Positions 33,749-46,198 of a stretch of DNA of 64,000 bases are shown piece after piece (position 1 is the first letter of the stretch; each line of letters opens with the position of its first letter). The notes beneath the pieces are model-generated. The model did not search any database. It had not been told where the DNA came from and saw only the letters and a list, made by a program, of their open reading frames with translations. Location: assembly GCA_050084515.1 (NCBI GenBank), contig CM114271.1, forward strand, positions 53,692,001 through 53,756,000, in the 5' to 3' direction. The position numbers and the translations under genes are program-made. The stretch comes from Blasia pusilla (lineage: Eukaryota; Marchantiophyta; Marchantiopsida; Blasiales).

Positions 33749-34760
33749 AGTATCCTTTGAAATCACTTGAACGGTTCTGATCATGGTCTCCCATTTTCTG
33801 GTTGGAGTTAAAACATACCGTGCTTAATCCCCATATTTATTTTTTCTCCCTCCTTGGAGATGTATAGGTCTTAAAAAAATTTATCAAGCCTCCAACTCTA
33901 ATTTAACATGCCCCCAAAAAGTTTCAGACTTTTAACGGACCTTACCTTCACTTATGCCCTCTTATAATTCCGCATGTGCATGGAAGAAATATCTTGGTTG
34001 GATCTAAACTTTCCACCATTGGATGGCCCTGAGAATTTCGATGGGTGATGGAAAACATTCTTATAAAGATGATTCTTATTCTTTAGATCTTGTCAATTAC
34101 TCACAAAATAAGCAAGAAAAAATCACTTTCTCTCATTCATTGTGCATTTTTCATTTTTTCTCGGAAGCTCTAAATCCTTGGGAAAAAAATGATCTTGGCT
34201 CTCAGCATTGTGTTGCATCTTCTTAAAACATTTCTAGATTTATGATCCATCACGGATGAAGTTCTTCCAAAATGAAGCATGGGGACCAAGATCGACGGTC
34301 TTCCAACATTCTTTTCTTGTTGGTAGTATTAACATACCCTCTAGTTCTAGCTTTCAAAAATTTCCAATTGTTGCATCAAGCTTAAACTTTGAAATTATAG
34401 GTAAAACACCCTTTAAAATCACTTCAATGATTCCGATCTTGCTTACATATTTCCAGTTTGGAGTTAAAAATGCTCTTGGTAGGTACCAACTTCCATTTTT
34501 AACTCCCTCCTTGGAAATTCATTCACCTTGAAAAAATTCACCAAGCCTAAAACCCTAATTATACATGCCCTGGAAAAGTTTCAGATTTTTTGAGTGAGCA
34601 ACCCTTCATTTGTGCCCTCTTCTGATCACATGAATGGTTTAGATCTTATCAATTAGGCACAAAACAAGAAAAAATAATTCGTTCATCTAAAAATAATTCA
34701 CCAAGTTTAAAATCCTAATTCCACATGCCTTGGAAATTTTCATGATTTTTTATTTCGAAG
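33749..34760. repeat. Diverged long direct repeat
   Basis: Segments at about 33749-33975 and 34405-34635 align in order (AAATCACTT, GTTGGAGTTAAAA / TTTGGAGTTAAAA, CTCCCTCCTTGGA, CATGCCC, AAAGTTTCAGA, TGCCCTCTT). A third partial copy follows at 34690-34760. No coding content is recognised. Confidence 0.6.
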
Positions 34761-35474
34761 ATTGGTTTTGGTCTATTTATGTTATGTTTTTTTGCAAATA
34801 TGTAATTTTGGATATTATGATGGTTTTCTTATCAAATATTTTTTTATGCATGATTATATTCATTAGTATTCAGTGTCCGATATTTGAGATTTGCATTTAA
34901 TAATTCTTTTTATGAACATATTTTTTATTCAATTTTTAATCAAAAGTATTTTTTTATAAATATTTTTTGAACTTATTAAGAATCCAAAGGATTTAATTTT
35001 TTCTCTAATTTAATGATTTATTATTATATTTATTTTAGTAATAATTTTTTACTAGATTAAATAATCATTATATTTTAATTAATATGTATTCAAATTATTC
35101 CATATTCTTGATGTCCTATTGAATGATAGAAAATTTTCAACATTATGTGGACTCCTTCATTATCCAAGGAAAAACTAATTAACTTGTTTCTATTTAATTT
35201 AATTTATTTCTTTATTTTTTCATTTCTATTTTCATTATACCTTTTAGAGCTCATTTTATTGCATTATACATATTTCTTTATTTATATAATATTCTCCAAA
35301 TTATCTTTTCTAACACATGTGTGTGAGAAAATGACTCACATTACTAAATGAGTCACGGGATATGACTTGTACATGACTAAGTTATTTCTAATACTATAAG
35401 AGTGGTAACGTTATGACTGATTCAATTTTTCAAGTCATACAAAATGACTGAACAAATAGAGTTATACTTACAGT
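34761..35474. other. Strongly AT-rich spacer
   Basis: Very AT-rich DNA, possibly the interior of the CACTA-type element whose end lies at 35517. No gene is seen. Confidence 0.4.
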
Positions 35475-35517
35475 CATTTTATACACAAGTCATAAAAATC
35501 ATAGTTTTCTTCTAGTG
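35330..35517. mobile_element. CACTA-type transposon terminus
   Basis: Read on the minus strand from 35517 the sequence is CACTAGAAGAAAACTATGAT, closely resembling plant CACTA (En/Spm) terminal inverted repeats. Inside it, short GACTTGT and AGTCAT motifs recur in both orientations (35358-35500), as in CACTA subterminal regions. The other terminus was not found. Confidence 0.55.
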
Positions 35518-36328
35518 GTGATGGCGAGTGTACATCAGGTGCGGTCGTGGATAGGACCGGCGATGATGTTGGATGTTGCGAGTGTTGGATCCCGTGCACA
35601 TCATCCACGATTTTAGTGGACGAACCTTTGACCATCCGAGTTAGTGAGATGGGCTTATGATGGAGTCCAGAGACCATCACTACTTATAGTGGATGCGATC
35701 TTGGATCCAAGGCGGAGATCTCAGGTTGTTACTTGTGATGATGTATCATCGTTGGCAGTGGCCAATCGGGTGGGAGAGGAAAGGGCGGCATTGCCTACGT
35801 TGGTGAGTTTTCCGTCATCTCATGCTTTTTTTTTTGGATGACCAGACATGATATGGGATGAGCATGTAGGTACACTGGTGGAGCCCACTGCCGATAAGCG
35901 AGAGCGAGCTATGGGGTTCTCTACAGGTACGACGGTGGTGCCTATGATGGTAGAGGCATCCCGCATACATGTATTGGGTCAGGCTATGGACCTGAACTAT
36001 CTTACTTGGGTGTTCAGTCTTGGTTTGGGTGAGCAGAGATGGATGCGAGAGGCGTCTGTGACACTCCGTCCACTTTGTAGCGCAGCGTCTACCGGGACAG
36101 TGAGACACTGGCTGGGGGCGCGATGATGATGGAGAGGTATCCATGGACTTCATGGGATATGTCACGAGGCACAGAGATATGGGAGTTCATTTCGCTGATG
36201 CAGAACATAGTGGAGTGCCTAGAGAGTTGGCGTCTGAGTTGGGAGCGCATGTTGATGCTCTAGAGGTTCCTAGTTAGCAACCACCACCCTCCTCTTCTCT
36301 GGAAGTCACGAGAGAGACTTGGGAGCGA

Positions 36329-37250
36329 GTGATTGGTCCTAGGTTGAAAAGAGCGGAGAGGCGAAGAGTGTTGCAATTCTTGTGGAGATTCACACACTAT
36401 TTTGCATATAGTATGCATGACTTGGGTACACTAAAGGGTCCAGGTATTCGGATCGAGTTGGATAGTGATACTCCTATCTTTCAAGGACCCTACAGGTATT
36501 CCAACATGGAGCAAGCCTTGATTCAGAGTAGGAGTCAAGACTTGGCTGACGTTTGACTGGTGGAGAGATCGCTTGCAAAGTATGCATCTGCCACAATTAT
36601 GCAGGCAAAGAAGGACATACATGCCAGTGGACCGATAGGCGGATGTGTGGGGATTACCGTCCTATCAATTGGCATACAAAGGCCGATCGCTATGCTATGC
36701 CTGCTCCCGAGGAGATCTTTGATGCGGTGGGGCATGCAAGGATCTTCAATTGTTTGGATCTCTGTATTGGCTATATCAGTTGCCCATCCGAGTGGAGGAT
36801 TTTGGGGGATAGATCGTTTCGGGAAGGATGGTGTGTACTAGTGGCGGTTCTTACCTTTTGGGTTGAAGAACGCCGATGCCGGTTTTCAACGAGTTATGGA
36901 TAAGATTTTGGCTAGTTTGGATTATGGGAGATGTTACAACGATGAAATTATTGTCTTTAGAGCCACAGTTGAGGAGCATGAGAGACATCGGGAGGAGGTG
37001 TTTCGATGATTGGAGTTACATGGGCTGAAATTACATCTAGGCAAGTGCAGGTTCTCCATGACCAGATCGAGTACCTTGGACACACCATTTATCCAGAAGT
37101 ACTGGAGTTCAGCAAACGAAGGTGGAGGCCATAGCGCTCATTCATTCCCTTATAGATGTGAGTCGAGTTTGAGCTTTCATGGGATTGGTGAACTACTACC
37201 GACGGTACGTGAAGGGCTTTAGTGCGATCGCGAAGGCACTGACTTTGCTG
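36329..37250 (+). pseudogene. Gypsy C reverse transcriptase
   Basis: Decayed but nearly complete RT: DLGTLKGPGIRIELDSDTPI, PYRYSNMEQALIQSRSQ, WTDRRMCGDYRPINWHTKAD, YAMPAPEEIFDAVGHARIFN and then CLDLCIGY. The catalytic box is damaged (RCYNDEIIVF in place of YADDI). The connection FMGLVNYYRRYVKGFSAIAK is in another frame. This copy supplies the segment that is deleted from gypsy A. Confidence 0.82.
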
Positions 37251-37319
37251 ACTAAGTTGGAGAAGGAGTGGTTTTGGGGAGATGATTAGGATCGAGCATT
37301 TCAAGAACTTAAGGACAAG

Positions 37320-37740
37320 TTGACGTCCTCGACCATTTTGAGGAGACCTATGCTTGGTCGTCCATTCCAGTTACATATGGACTGGAGTATGTTGGGGTTA
37401 GGAGCGGTGCTCACTCAGGGAGATGATGAGGGGAAGGAGTTCGTAGTGGCATATGCAAGCCGATTAAACAATGTTGTGGAGGCGAAGTATAGTTCCTATG
37501 AGGGGGAGTGCTTAGCTACAGTATGGGCAGTGGCCCATTTCATATGTTATTTGTTAGGGAACCCTTTCACGCTCATCATTGATAATCAACCACTCAAATG
37601 GTTGATGGAGTCTGACAAGCTTACAAGGAAGCTTGCCACATGGTCACTCCTATTGCAAGAGTTTGATTTTCAGGTTTCCCATCTCCCAGGACATCTGAAC
37701 TAGGATGCGGATGGGTTGAATCGTAACCCATGCATGAGCC
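37320..37740 (+). pseudogene. Gypsy C RNase H
   Basis: QLHMDWSMLGLGAVLTQGDD with the first catalytic Asp, YSSYEGECLATVWAVAHFIC with Glu, and IIDNQPLKWLMESDKLTRKL where the usual TDH has become IDN. It ends at a stop replacing the Gln of LNQDADGLNRNPC. Confidence 0.83.
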
Positions 37741-38029
37741 AGAGCGATGCGACTCGAGTGCGGTGGCATGGTGAGAGTGATGAGGAGATGTTGTTGGGTT
37801 GGCAGGCATCTGCCTATTTGTGTCTGTTGCTTATGTCAGGTCAGCATGAGGCATCCATTCCAGGAGGGAGGTTGGATGGTGAGTCCTCAGATCCAAATAC
37901 TAGTGAGGAGTCCACAAGAACTAGAGACATCCACGATGATGAGATGGTCTTGGAGTACATGCGCACTGGTGTCTTAGCGAGCATGGTGGGTGCTAGAGAG
38001 CGGGATCGAGTCCTATAGTGAGCCACGAG

Positions 38030-38870
38030 GTTCAGGTGGGAGGGGACGCATGTGCTTCGAGTTTGGGAGGATGGACGAGTGCGGATGGTGCCGCATCCTT
38101 CACAGTGAGCACGAGTCGTAAGACATGCTCACGAGGAGTTAGGGCATTTTGGAGTCAAGCGTACATATAGCTTGATTCAGATTCAATATTGGTGGAGTGG
38201 TATGCAGACTGATGTTCAGAAATTTGTAGCCTGATGCATTGTATGTTATAGGGTGCGGGCATTGTTCAATGCCCCAACACCACACTTGCATCCTTTATCG
38301 ATCATGGGATTAGGGTATCGCTGAAGTTTAGACATTGCAAGGGCTTTACCATTGACAAGACGCCATAGTCAATACCTCTTGGTCATGGTGGAGCACTTCT
38401 CCAAGTGGATTGAGTTGGTAGCATTTCCGGATACGTCGAGTGAGGGAGCGGCTTATGCATTTCTTGATAGAGTGTTGAGTCATTCGGCGCACCAGGCGAG
38501 GTCTTGACATATCAAGGTGTTGAGTTAAGGGGTATCTTTCACGCCTTGAGGGATCATGCACTGGTAGATCATCGTACAACTTCTCGAGATCATCCGGAGG
38601 CAGATGGTTTGGCAAAGAGAGTTCTATAGACGATCAAGAGAGGATTGCGCAAGTATGGATTGAAGAGAGGACACTTGGGAGATTGGGACCTACAGTTAGC
38701 GTGGTTGGCAATGGATTATCGCTTCAATCAGCATGCATCCTTGGCATCATTTTCACGGTATTTCTTGCTCTATGGGAGAGATCCAGAGTTACCGTCGTCG
38801 ATTCAACGAGATGTGGTTGAGGTACTTGATCTCGACAATCCAGACATATGGGTGTGAGCGTATTCTTAGC
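38030..38870 (+). pseudogene. Gypsy C integrase core
   Basis: Zinc module HAHEELGHFGVKRTY, then CMVCYRV-like residues near 38240-38260. The core follows with MGLGYR, VMVEHFSKWIELVAFPDTSS, LTYQGVEL (Asp replaced by Tyr, as in copy A) and HPEADGLAKRVL. Then LRKYGLKRGHLGDWDLQLAW and ELPSSIQRDVVEVLDLDNPD complete the core. Several frameshifts interrupt it. Confidence 0.8.
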
Positions 38871-38998
38871 GGGATGAGCTCTTTCGGACAGTCATGCATA
38901 TGGCGTTTGAGAACCGGGCTATGGCTGAGCATCACGATACTCTGAGGTACGCGTCGAGGAGGCTATTGACCACGGATTCGGCGATTGCATCTTGACGA

Positions 38999-39352
38999 TT
39001 GTGTCTACCTACAACAGACGGTTCGGCGACATTGGACGTGATGGCGGGATACACTATTCTGCGAGTGCGAGAGATTTTACCTTCAATTATCCTTGGTTTA
39101 GAGGATTGTGATGGTACCGTTTGGAAATATCATGTGCATAATTGTGCGCCATATCATCTTCCAAACGTGGATGGGAGGATTGATCCAAGCTTGGCAATTG
39201 TTCCTGCAGGCTTGAGATGCATGTTGTGTGGGTCTACCAGAGGCATAGCCACGATGCTAGTTTGTGATGGGTATTCTCGAGGATGGCATATGTCGTGTTT
39301 GACGCCGCCTCTTGATTTGGTTCCTCAACGATGTTGGCTTTGTCCCTGATGT
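38999..39352 (+). pseudogene. Gypsy C integrase C-terminus with PHD finger
   Basis: GYTILRVREILPSIILGLED and TVWKYHVHNCAPYHLPNVDG are followed directly by a PHD finger at 39218-39352. CMLC is intact, CDGC has become CDGY, and GWHMSCLTPPL is intact. The last pair CPRC is cut by a TGA at 39347-39349 that replaces the Arg codon. Layout is identical to gypsy A. Confidence 0.83.
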
Positions 39353-39535
39353 ACATAGGTGTGATAGGTAGATACGAGATGACTCTTGATATTATGGATT
39401 ATAGGAAGGTAACTAACGATGGGGCGACATAGCACTTAACCTCGTGATCTTAGCACCAAAAAGGTGCATAGTATTTGGACTTGTTTTGTAGGCTATCTGA
39501 AGTTAGAGGAACCTAAACACCAGCTAGGGGGGCGA

Positions 39536-39652
39536 TTGGGGTTGTCTAGTCGTTCATGTGTAGAGATGTTAGGATTCATAGCTAGATGGATCTTAGACAT
39601 GTGTGTGCATGATAGCCAATGTATGTTGGTAACGATGTGTATTCGCACCACA
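39536..39652 (+). repeat. LTR-tail duplicate next to polypurine tract (gypsy C)
   Basis: It follows the purine stretch AGGGGGGCGAT and is nearly identical to 40350-40472, the LTR end. Shared blocks are CATGTGTAGAGATGTTAGGA, TTCATAGCTA and ATCTTAGACATGTGTGTGCA. Confidence 0.8.
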
Positions 39653-39654
39653 AC

Positions 39655-40472
39655 TGTCATGGTAGATGAGGCGTAGGGCGAGATAGTATCGAGGCCTTAG
39701 AGGGATCTTGTACTTCCCTATTTTGAGAGATCATATGTGATCAGCTCTTAGGAGGTGACCTACGAGTGTAGGTCATCCTTCCCTTTGTATGGAGAGGTTG
39801 ACCTTCCCACCCATGTATGGCTCCACTTGGACCCATAGGGTCGTGGGTTAGTTGGTATTTGGTCTAATGAGGGGACCACATGTGTACTTGTTAGGGAGCT
39901 AGCATGTGTATACTACAAGTTGGTAGTGACATGCTATGAGGGAGGTGACGTGTGTGTACAAGTCACTCATGGAGGTGCCCAAGGGGATGTACCTCGGATG
40001 AAGCTCATTCGGAGCTCATCTCCTTAGAATTGCACACCCTTGTTGGGATCCGTGATTTAGTGCGGCTTGCATGTATTGAGCATGGACTCTCTCTTGAAGA
40101 GTGGGCTAGGAGTGATCAATAAGGAGATCACACATTTTGAGAATCCTTGTGTATACTTTCTCTTGTTGTTACACTAGTGTGTATCTGAGTCATGAGTATG
40201 GCTATTTGGATGAAGCACGATTGATTGCAAATTTCATCAGAGTTTACAGTGCGTATTACCTTTATATCCTAAGGAGATGCACGCCGGTTCTCAATAGAAG
40301 AGAAAGTCGAATTCAATTTTTGATTTGGAGCATTATTTTTGTATTCAACTTTATATTGGGATTATCTAGTCATTCATGTGTAGAGATGTTAGGATTCATA
40401 GCTACATGCATCTTAGACATGTGTGTGCATGACAGCCGATGTATGTTGGCAGCGATATGTATTCGCATGACA
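39655..40472 (+). repeat. Gypsy C 3' LTR
   Basis: It begins TGTCATGGTAGATGAGGCG and ends ATTCGCATGACA. Gypsy D gag (minus) follows immediately, so element C was inserted into or joined with element D. The start is set by analogy with the A-family solo LTR. Confidence 0.7.
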
Positions 40473-42400
40473 CCCTAGTGTGATCATATGTATGGCAATA
40501 GTCACATTGGTAGTATGGTGGGACCATCCTCTATGGCTCTTGAGCAATCGGAGGCGCTCGTGGTCCTCTCCCGTGTTGTGGGTAGTCTCTTTGCCTATGG
40601 GCCCCTCCACACGTCCAACAAGAAAACATCCGTCCCTGCAGGGCAACATATGTAGGTACGGGTCGTTGCCTCATAGGCTAACGGTACCGGCCCTGCTCTC
40701 TGGGCACACTGGCCTGCTCCCTTGGTACTGGTGCTCGTTGTGGCATGTATGGGGTTACTATCGCTCGTGGATCCGTTGACTCTCAAAAAAATCTAGTGGC
40801 TACTACCTGCTCCTCACTCATGTTGAGCTCAATACGCTCAGATAACTCGAAGATGTCACGTCTTTTAGGATAAATCGGTGGGATCTAATAGAGCGCCTTC
40901 ATGAGTAGTGGAGGACACGCCCAGTAGGTCGAGGGTGACCTGCTGAGGCCCTTGGAAACCTGAGATAGCAGGTTTTCCCTTCGTTTTGGCTCATTTGGAG
41001 CCATATTGAGAAACTTACTATTTTAGGTAAGTATCATTTTGAGTATATGATCGACTTACTATTTTTGGTAAGTGACCCTTGACCTCCTACATCAGGTCAA
41101 GAGCCAAGGAAGTGACTTGGGAGAATAGGTTACCATTGAGAGAGCTTGGGAGAGGGGAAGGGTATACCTCAAGGAGAGAGAGCTTGAGAGTTCATTCTCT
41201 CTTTGTTGAACCTCTTGGCATGAGGCGGCGGAGCTATGGTACCTTGCCTTGTGAGTGTAACCCAAGCCTCTCATTAGGAGAGTGGGTTTGGTTTGACATG
41301 AGAGAGAGTGCACACCTTTGTGAGCTATGGTGTGAGATGGTAGAGAGAGAGATTGGATCTTACTTTAATTGGAGATATTTTGGTACTTATTGTCTCGTTG
41401 TTTGGATGCCATGAGTTAGCATGGGATCATGCGTGTTTGTGTGTGTTCGGTGACAGCGATGTATGTTGTGTAGCGATGTGTATGCGCACGACAAAGATCA
41501 CCTTAAATATAGGCTTCGCTGTGCAAATCAACACTGCATCTCGAACTCTCCTCCGTAGTTCTTGGTCCCAAACCGTATACAAATACTGGATTGACTGCGC
41601 CTCAATCACTCCATAAGTAGCAATGATCAGCCTCCTCATGCGAGTGAATTCCTCTCTTAGACTCTCACTCGATCGTCGTTGAAAATCGTGTAGACTCTTC
41701 AGCTTATCGGTGTGTACGCATTTGTAGCTCTTCCGACAATTGGGGAAGAGCTATCAATGCGTACGCACCGAGCAGAAAAACTCCGCTATGGGACTAAAAC
41801 TTGATGGCCCTCTACCACAAGAGGTCTTTGCCACATCGCCTGTCTCACTGCCCTCCTCTCCATCTAGTCTCTGGGCTGATGGTGTGGATCTCTCTCCTCT
41901 CATGATCCCATCATATGCCTCGCGACCACTAGTAGACATATATACCGTGGAGTCCAATACATCCTCCATACATCAATCTCTACTGAATATAGCAATCAGA
42001 ACTCGATGTAATCATCCATCAGAGGACCTTCCAAGTGCTGGAACAACCCCTTCCATGCCATGAAAGGGTTGAACTGTGTCGCGGTCTGTATCTCCTAGAA
42101 ATTGCACGAGGTGTCGAACTCCTGGATGAAGTCATCTAAGTCGATGGTGCCCACTGCGCTTGAGCAACGACACATGCGTCGGTGGCCCATGTCGTCTATC
42201 TTCTGCCAAGTGACACTGCCTCCATCTTTGATCTTGTCACGAGACCCGCTGTCCAATGATGATGATCGAGCCACGGATGGAAGTCGAGGTAGCTCCTCAC
42301 TCGTAACTCTTCGGTATCTCACTCCACAGTGTGTCACACCACTACTACTGCTCGCACTACCCCGTTCTTCCGAACCCGGAAGAACGTTGTAATGTCAACC
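40473..42400 (-). pseudogene. Gypsy D Gag, interrupted by a solo LTR
   Basis: The minus-strand Gag starts around 42340 (VGTIDLDDFIQEFDTSCN). It continues through MRRLIIATYGVIEAQSIQYL and ELRRRVRDAVLICTAKPIFK to 41494. It resumes beyond the insertion at 40853 with FELSERIELNMSEEQV. A CCHC-type knuckle (CWTCGGAHRQRDY, last Cys changed to Tyr) lies near 40590-40640. Removing the solo LTR and one target copy restores a continuous frame (FKVI-FELSERIELN). Confidence 0.8.
40854..41493 (+). mobile_element. Solo LTR of the gypsy A family
   Basis: It starts TGTCACGTCTTTTAGG and ends GTATGCGCACGACA, and aligns with 5215-5857. It is flanked by a target duplication: AAGAT overlaps the start (40850-40854) and follows the end (41494-41498). 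It sits inside the minus-strand gag of gypsy D. This is the usual product of LTR-LTR recombination. Confidence 0.85.
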
Positions 42401-43430
42401 CTCTCTCACCCGCTCAAGCACTCAGACTCACCAAGAGTCTCCCACACTCCTCACTAGCTCACATACGCTAATGGTAATCTCGTGATGACACATCCGGCCT
42501 CACGCACACTCAACACTCGGGCTTACCATGAGCCTCCCAACTAACTCACCTAAACTATCGATACTCTCAGGTCATACATATGACCCCTACTTGGCAACCG
42601 CCGTATATCCACAAACATGCTACACATGCATGAAGACTACACTCTCACGATCGCTACATCCATCTATCCCTAGCAACTACCCGATACCCAACACTCTCAA
42701 TCACATAAGTGCGGGAAAAGGAACTCGAATGGGTAACCTGATCACGCCCTCCAACCTTCAGCACCGTCAACACTCCCTCCTCCATGTGGTACGACAACCT
42801 CCGCAACACGACACTCTCCTCGACACACGTCAAACCTCCCATAAGTGGATGCCGACTACCCGTCGGCATCGACATGTGTGTCCCCATCATAACCCTCGCA
42901 CCCACTCTCGATGAAGAACTACTGTGTCGATCCCCAATCGACTCGTAATAACTGCCCAACTCCCGTCACGAATCCCACCATGCTCGCGAAAATCCTACTA
43001 CGTAACTCAACGCAACCACATCCGTCCCCTCAAACTGGTAGCCTGAACCAACCACGTCCGACTCCTTGCTCCTACCACGTCCGTTCTTGTCTCTACCACG
43101 TCGGCCTTGCCCGGCTACGTCCTTCCGACTGAGCACGTTCCCCGTGCCCGATCTTGTCAACCGTGACCCCGACCATATCTGGCCTTGCCCAAGGTCGGAC
43201 CTCGACCACTCCCATGACTCAAAAAGGGGTGATGATGTGAAAATCTCCGAAGAGCATCCATGATTTATTGGAGGAACCATCCATCCAAATCTATCAAAGT
43301 CATGATGCTTATCCGGTAAGTGGTTCCAAATTCTTGAACAAGTGAGGACTTCGGAATAACAATGGCATTTCATATCTCGACTAGACGACCCATGAGGGCC
43401 CATCCGAGGGGCTTGTGTAGGCCAAGGCAT
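42401..43430 (-). other. Probable gypsy D gag N-terminus and leader
   Basis: Continues upstream of the Gag on the minus strand. It is biased in base use (many CAC/CTC triplets) like the rest of that element. No primer site or LTR was recognised. Confidence 0.35.
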
Positions 43431-46040
43431 GGATAAGACTCACCAATAAAATAAGATGGTCCCCTCCATCAAACTTGGAGCCAATCTCCACCAAAAGCTC
43501 CCATACCTCCCCCTTTGGAACTAATGGTCATGGTACTCAACTCTCTTGCGGTCCATGATCATGATCCCCCTAGAATATTCTCTCCTATATCTTCGTCCCC
43601 TAGGACTTCTAAACCCAAACCCCCTCCCCAAGCACACATAGTGACTTCATGGAGATACTAAGAATATAAAAAGTGAATATGCGAAACTAGATCAAAATGG
43701 ATGGAAAAAAAGATCTACTTACGGAGGGAGTGAAGAAATAATGATGAATCAACCATGGGAGAAAAAATGAAAAAAGAAAATGTTTGGGGAAGAAGGGAGG
43801 GGGAATGATTTGAATGAAAAAGAAGAACTATGTGGATGCGGAGAGCATTTACTAAAAATTCTTATGTACATAGTCAAGACGGCCAAGATGTCATAAGACT
43901 AGTCATGAAACGCGAAGGATGACAAGACAACCATAAGACGCCAAGTAACGAGTTACCATTGGACACACAAAACGCAAGTTCAATCCCCAATATGCGTTCA
44001 GGACATTAAAAATTGCGAAGTCTACACAAAAACTCCACTAGGCCATCTTCAAGCATAACTAAGCAAACGTGGATTGAAAGATCACTAACCATATTTAGAT
44101 TCAGGGCCAAAATCAAGGGCTTGAAAAACACAATAGAAAAGATAAGATTCTCGTGGAAAATTCCAAAAATATCCATTGGGGAAGACTATCTATCCATCTA
44201 AATCCATGAACGAGGAACTAACTATGATAAGTATTTAATCGTGTTTCAAACTTGAGCTAAGACATAATGTAGGACACGCTCTGGAAGAAAAATTATCACG
44301 ACTCAATATAAATGAATGATTTGGGAAGATTAATCAAGGCTTGAAGAAAAGGCTTCCTAGGATATGTATTTAGAGAGATTCAATCCAATCAGCCTCTTGC
44401 AACTTCTTGATTATCTTCGAAATAAATATCCGAAATAGTGTTTATCAAATGACTTAACCGAAATTTTTTGATTGCAAAGCTCAAGATCAAGGGTACAACA
44501 AGATGAAATGAATTATAGAAGTCAAGCTCTATGACATACGGATGCAACTTTGAGCACCCAAGAGGATATCCACCACCCAAAGATATTTAGGAATATTGAC
44601 CTTTCTACCACATCAATAGTTTACTCCTATTTCTTTTTTCCATTCATACTACAATTTTCCTCATCAACAAAGGACTAAGAACCATCCCTCTTGTTGTTGC
44701 TTTTCTCTCAGTTCTAAAATGGTAGCCATACATACCCTAGTGTAACGTAAGCTAATCTTTCTAGTGACCATCTCCTGGTGTGATTGTGGTTTGATTTCCT
44801 TTACTATCTTCAGAAGTATTAACTCATCAGTATTAGTGAGTAATTTTATCTTCCAGATTGCCAAGCTTGAAGATAATTAGCACTTCTTTGGAGATTTTGG
44901 CATTGGATGTAATGTGCTAGCACCCTGAAGTGTAATGCAAGAAACACACATGTGTGATGTATTTTCAACTATGCTCTCAAAGGTAACACACTCTAATAAT
45001 CGAGTGTATAATCGGGTTTATGCAAGGAAGCAAATATACATCCACTCTTTAGCAATTTTACCTTCTCTTCAAATGTATAATAACAATGGAGGGTACTATG
45101 AATCAAAGGTTGCAAGCACGTGGATGATCATGAAGAAACGAAAATACACCAAAGCAAGAGGAACTACCATAATGTAGTGTCTTGCCACTCGATTGTCGCC
45201 ATTCTTCTTAACCACCATATTCCTTTCGTACCATTCTTAGGAACTTACAGATTTTGGTCTACACCATGCCTACTACTCCATGGTCACAATTCTATAGAAA
45301 TAAGATATGTGGAAATCAGAGAGGTTATCATTTCAAGAAGAGTGTGAAGAGACTTTCAAGCTTTGTAAGTGGATATGAGTCCCAACCCAAACTACTTTTC
45401 TCCATGACATCCAAGGAGTGAAATATAAATCCATAGATGCCCGGAAATCAATCTGCTATTTTTGCTGATGGACAATGCAAACATTTGATTAGTCTTGAAT
45501 GGTTATAGTTGATCTGAACTAGTACATCCGCAGGCTATGTTTTCAATAGTGGAGACTACAACTCCATAACTTTACACCCCATATTCATTCGGCATAAGGA
45601 AATCCACAAATAGTTTCTCGTGGAGCATAAAGCTGCTTAACAAACTTGGTTAAGAGTTCGTGTACAAATCCCCCATGCTCTCTATAACTCGCTTTTCAAC
45701 ACTCGCATTAAACCACTTTCCATTCAAGCTTCACCAAGGTTCAATTCCCATTCTTTACACGGTATAATATACAGGCACTTACAATGACATAGCACCCAAC
45801 TTCATGTGGTGTTGACATGCCAATTTTCTCCGGGAATGGTCAGGACATTTTAACTATCAGGTTCTAAGAACCTAAGGCACATTTAAGGTTGAAAATTGGC
45901 AAGTGTGATAGAGAGATTCACCCTGTGCAGTTACTAACCTAAAGTTTTTTTTTTAATCTCATGCACAATTCAAACCTCTTGAATCCCCAAGATGCTAAAT
46001 ATGATTTGACTAAGATTTGAGAAAGATCATTCAATTTTCT
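43431..46040. other. Long stretch without recognised gene
   Basis: AT-rich DNA with only short frames on both strands. I saw no transposon protein, terminal repeat or RNA gene. Confidence 0.4.
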
Positions 46041-46044
46041 TTCC

Positions 46045-46198
46045 ATGGTGGATTGCATGCACATTTAATTTTGTTTCCATACCATAAGACTAATCAGCCG
46101 AGAATTCAAGTATGGTGGATTGTGTGCATAGTTAAATGGAATGACCAATAAATAAACCAATGTTTCCATACCATAAGACTAATCAACCGAGAATTCAA
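46045..46198. repeat. Two-unit tandem repeat
   Basis: The unit CATGGTGGATTG...CCATACCATAAGACTAATCA...GAGAATTCAAG is present twice (about 46045-46111 and 46112-46198), differing by substitutions and an insertion in the second unit. Confidence 0.7.

Larger units (their letters stand above)
35518..40472 (+). mobile_element. Ty3/gypsy retrotransposon C, 5'-truncated
   Basis: Plus-strand element with linker, RT, RNase H, integrase, PHD finger, purine stretch and 3' LTR. It starts abruptly where the CACTA terminus ends, so gag and the 5' LTR are missing. Its internal sequence is close to gypsy A but the LTR is different, so it is a sister subfamily. It is full of stops. Confidence 0.85.
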
